A stretch of 64,000 nt of DNA from an uncultured Flavobacteriaceae bacterium (lineage in GTDB: Bacteria > Bacteroidota > Bacteroidia > Flavobacteriales > Flavobacteriaceae). Below the pieces are notes generated by a model, which worked only from the letters and a program-made list of their open reading frames with translations, was not told the origin of the DNA and ran no database searches. This document shows positions 27,119 through 35,326 of the stretch, piece after piece. Location of the stretch: contig CANLQD010000002.1 in the NCBI GenBank assembly GCA_947493175.1, positions 248,001 to 312,000 of the forward strand, read 5' to 3'. Position 1 is the stretch's first letter. Each line of letters begins with the position of its first letter. Position numbers and translations under genes: made by a program.

Positions 27119-27880
27119 TTACCGAATATGGCTCCCGGCATTTACATCGATCGTAGCGCCCGTAGCATGATCCATACCACCGCTACATATAAGGCCTATT
27201 AGAGGGGCCAGGTCCTGTGGTGTCGTTAATTCATTCAAAGCGATTTCGTTCAAGACCCGTTCTTCCCCGTGTACCTTGATAAAACTATCGGCCATTGGGG
27301 TTCGGGTGAATCCCGGGGCGACCACAAAAGACTTGATCCCATCTTTTCCAAAAGAACGGGCCACACTTCGTGAAAGTGAGGTAATCCCCCCTTTCGAGGC
27401 GGCATAGGCCAAATATTCCTCGGTCTCGCCCCTAAAGGCGGCACGACTGCCGATATACACAAATCTGCCTTGATTTTGCTTTTTAAAATGATCGATTCCC
27501 AATTTTGTCAAAACTCCAACGGAATTCAAGTTGATATCCATTGTCCGCTTCCATACCTTTAACCAAGTTTCAGTGCGCTGCTCAATGGCATGTGGTAAGA
27601 ACACCCCGGCATTTAAAATAATCGTGTCGAGTTTTCCGAAAGCGTCAACGACCGATTCAAATAGTTGAAACACAGCCTTTTCTTTTGAAAGATCGGCTTG
27701 AAAGGCCTGAGAACCATTGTCGTATTTCTCGACTAGTTCTGCTGCCGAAGTGCTATTGGTGTTATAATGTACCGCTACTCGGGCACCCATCTGCATTAAA
27801 AAATCGGCCAGGCCCTTACCAATACCATCCGAAGCACCGGTCAGCAGTATGGAAGCTTTCTTTAAATCATATTGTATCAT
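27119..27880 (-). CDS. Short-chain dehydrogenase/reductase (SDR)
   Basis: 253 residues, the normal classical SDR length. The N-terminal nucleotide-binding motif TGASDGIGKG is at 14 to 23, LNAGVF follows near residue 90, the active-site YAASKGG has Tyr near 157 and Lys near 161, and PGFTRTP follows near residue 190. These are consistent with NAD(P)H-dependent reduction of a carbonyl compound. The substrate cannot be inferred. Convergent with the preceding lipoprotein gene, with a gap of 19 bases. Confidence 0.9.
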   Translation of the reverse strand: MIQYDLKKASILLTGASDGIGKGLADFLMQMGARVAVHYNTNSTSAAELVEKYDNGSQAFQADLSKEKAVFQLFESVVDAFGKLDTIILNAGVFLPHAIEQRTETWLKVWKRTMDINLNSVGVLTKLGIDHFKKQNQGRFVYIGSRAAFRGETEEYLAYAASKGGITSLSRSVARSFGKDGIKSFVVAPGFTRTPMADSFIKVHGEERVLNEIALNELTTPQDLAPLIGLICSGGMDHATGATIDVNAGSHIR

Positions 27881-28019
27881 GGGTTTCGAATCTTACTTTT
27901 TAAAATCGCATCAACTTACACAAATATATTGAACTCGTCTTGAGTTGTTCTTTTACCATCGAAGTTCGTATCTCCGTTTAGCATTCCATTAAATGCCAGC
28001 GTGTTGTATTTTTGAAAGC

Positions 28020-28619
28020 ATGCAAGCATCTGTTCACTACCATTTTAAACTGTACAAACCTTTTGGGATGTTGAGCCAATTAGGCTCCAATGATGCCCGT
28101 GAACAAAGAACCAAGCGCTTTTTGACCGAATTGCACGATTTTCCTTCTGGGATTATGCCCGTGGGCAGGCTCGATGAAAAATCGGAAGGACTTTTACTCA
28201 TGACTACTGATGGTGGGCTGAGCGATTTTATCAACCGTTCCGGAATCGAAAAGGAATACTATGCACAGCTCGATGGCGAGATAACAAAGGAGGCGTTAGC
28301 CCGATTACAATTAGGAGTGGATATCGGTATTGGTGGACGAAAGTACCGTACCAAATCTTGCAAAGCAGGTGCATTACCTTTCACTCCTACCCTTCCAGAA
28401 CCCGATCCCAGTTTGCGAATTGGCCGTCACCGTCCTAGCTCATGGGTTCGTATTGTTTTAACGGAAGGCAAATTTCGTCAGGTACGTAAAATGACTGCGG
28501 CTGTGGGCTACCCTACCCTGCGATTAATACGCGTTCGAATAGGCATTTTTCATTTAGGCGATATGTACCCGGGCATGGTGCATCCTATTTCATTGGAAGG
28601 TATTCGGTCTATGACTTAA
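28020..28619 (+). CDS. 23S rRNA pseudouridine synthase, RluE/RsuA type
   Basis: 199 residues from the ATG at 28020; an upstream ATG at 27993 adds nine poor residues and does not match the family start. Motifs: FKLYKPFGMLSQ, GRLDEKSEGLLLMTTDG (catalytic Asp in GRLD), EGKFRQVRKMTAAVG and LRLIRVRIG. There is no S4 domain, as in RluE, which modifies U2457 of 23S rRNA in E. coli. The 3' end overlaps the convergent cyclase gene by 11 bases. Confidence 0.85.
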   Translation: MQASVHYHFKLYKPFGMLSQLGSNDAREQRTKRFLTELHDFPSGIMPVGRLDEKSEGLLLMTTDGGLSDFINRSGIEKEYYAQLDGEITKEALARLQLGVDIGIGGRKYRTKSCKAGALPFTPTLPEPDPSLRIGRHRPSSWVRIVLTEGKFRQVRKMTAAVGYPTLRLIRVRIGIFHLGDMYPGMVHPISLEGIRSMT

Positions 28620-29679
28620 AGGTTGTTTTTGAACTGTTTTCTTGCACGGCATGAACCAGTACATCCTGTGCTTTTCCTTTTAATGGAATATGGCCCAAAG
28701 CATCATAAGAGAAATGATCAGCTTCTAACTGATTTTTTAATTCTTCGGAAATCAATAGTTCCGCGCCAAGTTCGTTGCATTTCCCCTGAATCCGTGCGGC
28801 CGTATTGATAGTATCTCCGTGGTATGCAATTTCCCTCTTATACTTTCCTACTTCCGTCACCGTTACGATACCGGAATGCATGCCCGCCTTGAAAAAGGGA
28901 AGGCGTTGGTATTTTTCCTGATAATAGGACTCTTTTTTAAGTAGTTGTCCCTTGAAATTATAGTAGGCATTTAAACAGTTCTGGTTTCGAATACCATTTT
29001 TTAATTTCCAGGTAAGAATTACTTCATCACCTACATATTGATAAATTTCGGCCTCATTTTCAACCACTACCCCCAAATCATTAAAGCAGTCCTGTATCAT
29101 CATACTATATCGAATATGCCCCAGTTGCTCCGCGTGTTGGGTAGAGGATTGTAAATCTAGAAACATGAAAATACGTTCCTCTTCACGTGGCGTGTAAAAC
29201 TTTCCCATTAGAAATTTCCACAGATTGTTTTCTCCGAGAAACAGGTTCACCTGTCGAAGCGTGAACATGAAGGTGTCAACTCCTACGATATAAGAATAAA
29301 TGGCAAAACTACCGGGTTCAAAAATAAAGGGAATCAAGTTGATTTCAATCGCAAATAGTACTCTTACCATGGCATAAGCAACCAGAATAATAGTGAAAAC
29401 AAAAAGAACGGCAATCGACAACCGAAGCAGCAATAGTTTTTGAATCGATACCCTTCTATAAAGTCGTTCCTCGGTCCATATCTGTGCATACCCTGAAATC
29501 ACTCCAAAGAGTACCCCAAATACCATTGATATATACATGGTTACGGGAAATTCGAATTGTACAGCACCTTGTTCGATCGTTCCTGCACCCCGCACGACGG
29601 ATAAAATAAGAAAGGCAATCGTCCAACCCACGACATAGTCGCGAACAATTCCCCATCGGCGTCTGTTCTTAAATTTCAT
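28609..29679 (-). CDS. Membrane class III adenylate/guanylate cyclase
   Basis: 356 residues. About four membrane helices fill the first 135 residues. The class III cyclase domain runs from about 170 to 345, with metal-binding Asp175 (MFLDLQSST) and Asp218 (VGDEV), and the transition-state pair Asn-Arg in INTAARI near residue 301. The purine-selecting positions are not obvious, so cAMP or cGMP is unclear. A hairpin touches the start codon. The cyclase sits next to the ABC ATPase gene (75 bases), but is a separate transcription unit by function. Confidence 0.85.
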   Translation of the reverse strand: MKFKNRRRWGIVRDYVVGWTIAFLILSVVRGAGTIEQGAVQFEFPVTMYISMVFGVLFGVISGYAQIWTEERLYRRVSIQKLLLLRLSIAVLFVFTIILVAYAMVRVLFAIEINLIPFIFEPGSFAIYSYIVGVDTFMFTLRQVNLFLGENNLWKFLMGKFYTPREEERIFMFLDLQSSTQHAEQLGHIRYSMMIQDCFNDLGVVVENEAEIYQYVGDEVILTWKLKNGIRNQNCLNAYYNFKGQLLKKESYYQEKYQRLPFFKAGMHSGIVTVTEVGKYKREIAYHGDTINTAARIQGKCNELGAELLISEELKNQLEADHFSYDALGHIPLKGKAQDVLVHAVQENSSKTTFKS

Positions 29680-29713
29680 GGGTATCTTAGGTTACTTGGG
29701 GGAAAGATACCCA
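29679..29713 (-). promoter_or_regulatory. 10-bp inverted repeat touching the cyclase start codon
   Basis: TGGGTATCTT (29679 to 29688) and AAGATACCCA (29704 to 29713) are perfect complements. The first base of the cyclase ATG (29679) is the last paired base, so in the mRNA a hairpin would sit directly before the start codon. It could also be the 3' hairpin signal of the ABC operon, whose ATPase stop is at 29755. Confidence 0.5.
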
Positions 29714-29754
29714 ATTTATTCAGTATTATGTTTTTCGTATAATGCTTTAAACAC

Positions 29755-30423
29755 TTATCCTTCAACCTTGCGCCCATCGAGTAGATGAATGATTCTGGAT
29801 CCGTATTCCGCATTTTTTTCGGAATGTGTCACTTGAATGATAGTGACCCCATCTTGGTTCAACTTTTTGAAGAGTTCCATGATTTCCTCTCCCTGTTTGG
29901 AGTTCAGGTTGCCCGTGGGTTCGTCCGCTAGAATGAGTTTTGGCTTGGTAATCAATGCCCTGGCGACGCCCACCAATTGTTGTTGCCCACCACTCAGTTG
30001 TGTTGGAAATAAATCTTTTTTTCCTACGATACTGAAACGGTCTAACATATCGGCCACGAGTGCTTTTCGTTCCGAACCTTTGATCTTTTTATAGAGCAAG
30101 GGCATTTCCAGGTTTTCATAAACCGTTAGTTCGTCAATAAGGTGGTACGCCTGAAAAACAAAGCCGATATACTGTTTATACAGTTCAGCCCGGTGTTTTT
30201 CTTTGAGGGAATGTACCGATTCGTCCATAAAATGGTATTCGCCTTCGTCAAAGCCATCGAGCATTCCCAGTACATTTAGTAGCGTAGATTTTCCCGACCC
30301 GGATGGACCCATCACGGAAATGAATTCCCCTTCTTCGACTTGGAGATTAATATCTTTCAACAGAAAGACTCGTTTTCCACCTTGTTGTACCCATTTAAAA
30401 ATGTTGTTTAGTTGCAGTAGCAT
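29755..30423 (-). CDS. ABC transporter ATP-binding protein, MacB/LolD type (sole ATPase of the array)
   Basis: 222 residues, a normal single nucleotide-binding domain. Walker A GPSGSGKST at 39 to 47, Q-loop GFVFQAYHLIDELTVYENL near residue 90, signature LSGGQQQ near 143, Walker B LILADEPTG near 163, and H-loop THSEK near 198. The family (MacB, LolD, FtsE-like) drives FtsX-type permeases that transmit mechanical force across the membrane. The signature is followed by LVGVARAL, where relatives usually have RVAIARAL. It is the last gene after at least 14 permease genes on the same strand, and no other ATPase is visible. The 84-base gap to the first permease shows no clear promoter. Confidence 0.93.
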   Translation of the reverse strand: MLLQLNNIFKWVQQGGKRVFLLKDINLQVEEGEFISVMGPSGSGKSTLLNVLGMLDGFDEGEYHFMDESVHSLKEKHRAELYKQYIGFVFQAYHLIDELTVYENLEMPLLYKKIKGSERKALVADMLDRFSIVGKKDLFPTQLSGGQQQLVGVARALITKPKLILADEPTGNLNSKQGEEIMELFKKLNQDGVTIIQVTHSEKNAEYGSRIIHLLDGRKVEG

Positions 30424-30507
30424 ATATTCCTTTTTGATGATTTGTACGAAGTTATGAATCTGTCTTGTTTTTTGGTAACCGGCAATGGTATTCTTGGGAG
30501 CCAGGAG

Positions 30508-32916
30508 CTATTCCGTCCGCAGGCTCTTGACCGGGTTTTGGGTAGCCGCTTTTATCGTTTTATACCCAACCGTAAGTATAGCTATCAATAGCACTAAAGC
30601 TCCTGCGGCCATGAAAAATCCTGGATGTATTGAAATACGGTTGGCATAATTATCGAGCCATTGTTTTAAAAACCACCAGGCAATCGGAGTTGCGATCAAG
30701 AACCCATATAAGACTAATTTCAAGAAGTCTTTTGTTAGCATAAGGGCTATGGTGCCTACTTTGGCACCTACGACCTTTCGAATGCCTATTTCTTTGGTTC
30801 GTTGTGTAACAACTAGCATAGACATGGCAAAAAGGCCGATACAACTTAATACGATCGCTATCACCGACCCACTGGCTATGAGTGAAGCGGTTTCTTTTTC
30901 CCTGCGAAAAGTGCGGTCCATATTTTCGTCTAGATAGGATCCAAGAAACTCGGCATTTGGTTCTATTTTTGACCAAGCCTCCGCAACCAAATCGAAGGAT
31001 TTGGCCATATCTCCAGGGGCTACTTTTACGTAGGCGTAGGTGAGCGCAAGATCATGGCTCATAAAAAAGGTGAGAGGTTGAATCGTACGATCCAAATCTT
31101 GAAAATGATAATCTTTAACGACTCCTAAAACCGGCGAAGGAAACTCCCCAGTAATGTCTAACTGTGCTGATAAGGGGTCTTTTTCTTGTAGTGCCTTTAC
31201 CATGGTCTCATTGATGAGGACTCCGGTACTATCGGCCCAACTTTCAAAGCTTCTGCCCTGTACCATTTGAATACCCAGGGTTTGAATGTATTGATGATCA
31301 ACGACCAAGAAATTGGTTCCTACGATTCTTCCCTTATAATCAAAACCAATTGCGCTCGATGATTGACTCCCATCTCTTCCAGTGCCTAGATTACTATCGG
31401 CAGCCGACACATTAATAATCGTAGGTTGTCCTTTTAACTCTTGTCTTAGGAGGCCCAAGGCGGCATAACTATCTTTTTTGCCGTTCATGGGAAAGGAGAT
31501 AACCTGTTCTTTGTCGTATCCCAAATCCTTATTTCGCATATAATCGATCTGCCCAATAAAAACCAAGGTTCCAGAAATGAGTAAAATGGCCATACTGAAT
31601 TGGAGTATCATCAGTATGTTTCGCACATGATTCTTGCCGTTAGTCAATAACTTGCCCTGCAACGACTGAACGGTACCAAAACGACTTAACAGTATGGCAG
31701 GGTAACCGCCTACGAGCACCGTAATGACCAGTACCAGAAAGATGCCTCCTACCAAGGTCATAGGTGTAAGGAGCACCTCAAGGGTGGCCCCTGTTCGATA
31801 GATACTTTTGAAGGAGCCTAGCAGCGAAACACTCAAAGCGATGCCAATAACTAAGGCACCAGTGAAAATGAGGAAGCTTTCACTCCAAAATTGATAAAAC
31901 AGCTGTTGGGTCCTTGCTCCCAAGGCCTTTCTCATACCAATTTCTTTTAGTCGACTGGCGCTTTTGGCCATATTCATATTGATAAAATTGACGCTTGCGA
32001 TAAAAATAATGAGGAATGCGATACCCAAGATAAAATAGGGATACGTTCTAACGACATTCGCAAACCCCCTTTTGAAATTCGTAAAATGTATATCACTAAT
32101 GGGCAATAGCTTAATGGATCTAAAGTACCCGTCGGCATCGGCCTGCGCTCCATCACGTTTGGCCCTGTCGATGACTTCCTGATAGTGCTGGGTTATAAAA
32201 GCCTGGGTGTTCCTTTCAAATTGCGCTACTGAAACGGCTTTCTGAAGTTGTACATATACCTCATGGTACTGTGCATTCCACTGCTCTTTGGTCGAAAGGT
32301 ATTCTGGATTATTTTCGAAACGAATGGCCATTTCAAAACCCAATGAGGTATTTTGAGGTTGGGTTTCAGTAACGGCCGATACTGTGAAAGGCTTCTCCTC
32401 TCCACCGATAAGGAGCCTGAAGGTTTCTCCGACGGCGTCTTCCGTTCCAAACAATTTACTGGCTGCCTGAGGGGTAATCACCACGGTGCCTAAATCTTGT
32501 GAAAAACTATCGGTACTACCTTTTTCTACCGGGAACGTAAACATTTCAAAAAAATCGGAGTCTACCCAAAGGGCATCTATGCCTATTTCATTTTCACCAT
32601 GCAACGCTAACACCCCATCTTCAAGGACACGACTTATTCTTTCTACACCTGGCACTTCGTCTTTTAAGGCATGGGCGAAGGGGGTGGGTTGGCTGGTACC
32701 CGCTTCTGGTCCTTCTACATATTGCTGTTCTGTATATACTTGAAAAAGGTGCCCCCCATTTTCGTGAAAGTTGTCGAACGACAAATCAAAAAATGCGGCC
32801 ATCGATAAAAGTATGGCCGCTCCGAAAGCCATAGAAAGACCTATAATATTCAAGGCGGTGAACGTTTTATCCTTCAATAAGTTACGCCAGCCTATTTTTA
32901 GATAGCTTTTAAGCAT
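30508..32916 (-). CDS. FtsX/MacB-like ABC permease, array member 1 (next to the ATPase)
   Basis: 802 residues. Two fused FtsX halves: first membrane helix near residue 20 to 42, an extracytoplasmic MacB-type domain to about 290, three helices, then a second helix, second extracytoplasmic domain and three final helices. Signature after helix 1: DLSFDNFHENGGHLFQVY. Coupling motifs: RLKEIGMRKALGA (first half) and RTKEIGIRKVVGA (second half). Second-half signature: GVVKDYHFQDLDRTIQP. C-terminal tail NPVKSLRTE. It is one of the more divergent members, with a single-residue Tyr-to-Phe style in its N-terminal signature. Confidence 0.93.
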   Translation of the reverse strand: MLKSYLKIGWRNLLKDKTFTALNIIGLSMAFGAAILLSMAAFFDLSFDNFHENGGHLFQVYTEQQYVEGPEAGTSQPTPFAHALKDEVPGVERISRVLEDGVLALHGENEIGIDALWVDSDFFEMFTFPVEKGSTDSFSQDLGTVVITPQAASKLFGTEDAVGETFRLLIGGEEKPFTVSAVTETQPQNTSLGFEMAIRFENNPEYLSTKEQWNAQYHEVYVQLQKAVSVAQFERNTQAFITQHYQEVIDRAKRDGAQADADGYFRSIKLLPISDIHFTNFKRGFANVVRTYPYFILGIAFLIIFIASVNFINMNMAKSASRLKEIGMRKALGARTQQLFYQFWSESFLIFTGALVIGIALSVSLLGSFKSIYRTGATLEVLLTPMTLVGGIFLVLVITVLVGGYPAILLSRFGTVQSLQGKLLTNGKNHVRNILMILQFSMAILLISGTLVFIGQIDYMRNKDLGYDKEQVISFPMNGKKDSYAALGLLRQELKGQPTIINVSAADSNLGTGRDGSQSSSAIGFDYKGRIVGTNFLVVDHQYIQTLGIQMVQGRSFESWADSTGVLINETMVKALQEKDPLSAQLDITGEFPSPVLGVVKDYHFQDLDRTIQPLTFFMSHDLALTYAYVKVAPGDMAKSFDLVAEAWSKIEPNAEFLGSYLDENMDRTFRREKETASLIASGSVIAIVLSCIGLFAMSMLVVTQRTKEIGIRKVVGAKVGTIALMLTKDFLKLVLYGFLIATPIAWWFLKQWLDNYANRISIHPGFFMAAGALVLLIAILTVGYKTIKAATQNPVKSLRTE

Positions 32917-32939
32917 TGTATTGTTTTTAATTGACGGTT

Positions 32940-35297
32940 TTATTCTTCCCTTAAAGCATTTACAGGATTCCGATTTGCCGCACGTATCGCTTGGCTACCC
33001 ACGGTCAACATGGCCACAGCCAACGCAAGAACGCCTGCACCAAGGAAATACCAGAACTGAAGCTGAATTCGGTATGCGAAACCAGCCAACCAGTTACTAG
33101 ATATAAAGTAGGCAACAGGCAACGCAAATAGAATTGCCAGGCCTACCAGTTTGGCAAATTCACTGGACAACATGATCGTTACTTGTGCGGCACTTTGTCC
33201 CAGTACTTTTCGAATGCTGATTTCCTTTCTTCTGCGTTCCGAGGTAAATATGGCCAGGCCAAAAAGACCCAAACACGAAATCAGGATGGCCATCCCCGCA
33301 AAATACTTGGATAAGACCGAGACTCTGTTTTCACCGGCATAAAGCCTTTGAAAATCGGCATCTAAAAACTTATATTCGAAAGGATAACCGGGATTATAGC
33401 TTTCGTAAAAAGCCCCGACCCTGCTCAGGGTTTCTTTCAGATTCTCTTTCTCTAATTTTACCATGACGGTATGCAGGCGGTTTGGTTGTAAGAAGATAAA
33501 AGTGGGTGCCAAAGGATCACGGAGCGATTGTAAGTGAAAATTTTTAACCACTCCCACGATTTCTTTTTCTTCTCCCCATAGCCTTACCGTGGATCCAATC
33601 GGATTTTTTAGGCCCATGATGTCGATAGCTGCCTCGTTAAAGATGATTTTGGTGCTATCGGTACCGAACTCCCTTGAAAATGATCGGCCTTCGACCATTT
33701 TCATATCCAGGACCTCTAACAGGTTGTAGTCGGCGACCAGATACCGCATTCCCAATTCAACCCCTTCTTCCTTTCCGCTCCAGTATAGGTCAGATGTACC
33801 GCCATTTCCGCCAAAGATACCGGATGAAGCACTTGCAGCTTCTTTTACCCCGGAAATGTTCTTAACCTCGGAAAGAAATGTTTCTACGTTCGTTTTTAGC
33901 TTCCCGTCCATTCCAAAGTAAATGACATTCTCCCGATCAAATCCTTGGTTTTTGTTTTGCACCATATTCATTTGTTGATAGATTACCAGAACACCAACGA
34001 TTAGAATTACCGATAATGAAAATTGAAACACTACCAACCCTTTCCGCACCAAGAATTCTCCAATACCGGTTTTAGGTTTCCCTTTAAGGGCATTGACAAT
34101 CTTAAATTTGGAAATATAAAAAGCGGGATAAATTCCTGCGATAAAACCAGTGAACAAAGTTATTGCGATGGTAACCAAGATAATCTCCGCGTTTACCGGT
34201 ATCGCCATTGCTTTGTCGGTAATCTGATTGAAAACAGGTAGCAATGCTATCGTTAATAATAGGGCGACCACAAGCGAAAGTGCGACCATGAGTGTAGACT
34301 CTACAAGGAATTGTATCACAAGAGATCTTCTTTTCGTACCCAGCGCTTTCCTAATCCCTACTTCTTTCATTCTCAAGGAAGCTCGTGCTGTAGAAAGATT
34401 TACAAAATTGATACATGCAATCACCAAAATGAACAGTCCGATGAGGGCAAAAAGTTTTACATATTCGATACGTCCCCCTGTTTGTACTCCATTCTCATAG
34501 GTGCCATAGAGATAGCGCTCGGAATACGGTCTGGAGAACAGCGTGGTCGTTTCATCACCTTCATGCACCTCCAATATATTTTCGATTTTTTTGTTGAAGG
34601 CAGTGATTTCGGTTTCAGGTTTCAACAAGACGAACGTGCTAGCGAAAGAAAAACTCCAATCTTCATAAAAGAATGGATAGTGTTCAAAAAGTTGGTCAAA
34701 CGGAAGCACAAAATCGAACTGCATGGTAGACGTGGTCGGAACATTTTCAAAAATACCCGACACCTGGAATTTATGTATTGTGTTTAAAACCACCGATTCC
34801 CCCAAGCCTTTTTCTATGGAGCCAAAGAGTTTTTCGGCGAGTTTTCTGGAAATTATGATGTTGCCCGCACCTGATAAAACATCGGTTTTGGCCCCATGCA
34901 ACAACGGATAGCTAAAGATTTCAAAGAATCCCCTATCGGCATATAGTCCTTGACCATTCATTGCCTTATCATCAAAGGTTACTGTGCTTTTTTCCACCGC
35001 ATCGACCGTTCTTACCACTTCTTCAATTTCTGGAAAATCATGTTTTAATACAGGCCCCAGCAAGGTAGAGTTATTGGATATGACGTTGATCTTGTTACCA
35101 GAATTGTGTCGTAACATTGTTTGAACCAATCGCTTATCATGTTCGTGAAAGGAGTCGACCTTTAACTCGTCGCTTATCCATAAATACACGAGCAATACAC
35201 AGCAAAGGCCGGTAACCAAACCAATAAAATTGATTAAAAAAGTAGGTTTTGATTTTTTGATTCTCCTGAAAAATAATAGAAGTCTTTGCTTTAACAT
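32940..35297 (-). CDS. FtsX/MacB-like ABC permease, array member 2
   Basis: 785 residues, two fused FtsX halves. First helix LINFIGLVTGLCCVLLVYLW, followed by ELKVDSFHEHDKRLVQ. Coupling motifs RMKEVGIRKALGT and RRKEISIRKVLGQ; the Ser in KEIS, where other members have Gly, is shared only with member 3. Second-half signature GVVKNFHLQSLRDPLAP, tail NPVNALREE. Adjacent to, and clearly most similar to, member 3, so the two look like a local duplication. Gap to member 1 is 23 bases. Confidence 0.92.
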   Translation of the reverse strand: MLKQRLLLFFRRIKKSKPTFLINFIGLVTGLCCVLLVYLWISDELKVDSFHEHDKRLVQTMLRHNSGNKINVISNNSTLLGPVLKHDFPEIEEVVRTVDAVEKSTVTFDDKAMNGQGLYADRGFFEIFSYPLLHGAKTDVLSGAGNIIISRKLAEKLFGSIEKGLGESVVLNTIHKFQVSGIFENVPTTSTMQFDFVLPFDQLFEHYPFFYEDWSFSFASTFVLLKPETEITAFNKKIENILEVHEGDETTTLFSRPYSERYLYGTYENGVQTGGRIEYVKLFALIGLFILVIACINFVNLSTARASLRMKEVGIRKALGTKRRSLVIQFLVESTLMVALSLVVALLLTIALLPVFNQITDKAMAIPVNAEIILVTIAITLFTGFIAGIYPAFYISKFKIVNALKGKPKTGIGEFLVRKGLVVFQFSLSVILIVGVLVIYQQMNMVQNKNQGFDRENVIYFGMDGKLKTNVETFLSEVKNISGVKEAASASSGIFGGNGGTSDLYWSGKEEGVELGMRYLVADYNLLEVLDMKMVEGRSFSREFGTDSTKIIFNEAAIDIMGLKNPIGSTVRLWGEEKEIVGVVKNFHLQSLRDPLAPTFIFLQPNRLHTVMVKLEKENLKETLSRVGAFYESYNPGYPFEYKFLDADFQRLYAGENRVSVLSKYFAGMAILISCLGLFGLAIFTSERRRKEISIRKVLGQSAAQVTIMLSSEFAKLVGLAILFALPVAYFISSNWLAGFAYRIQLQFWYFLGAGVLALAVAMLTVGSQAIRAANRNPVNALREE

Positions 35298-35326
35298 GAT
35301 TGTTGTGTTTTTGATCGATGATTCAT

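Noticed and set aside
29755-30423. Assignment of the ATPase as lolD or macB specifically
   Set aside because: The motifs fit the whole MacB/LolD/FtsE group, and no HlyD or TolC partner is present, so a specific gene name is not justified.
34311-34787. 158-codon open frame on the plus strand within the permease array
   Set aside because: Antisense to permease member 2, with no domain or start context; several similar long shadows (38986 to 39498, 55212 to 55703, 61843 to 62211) were dropped for the same reason.
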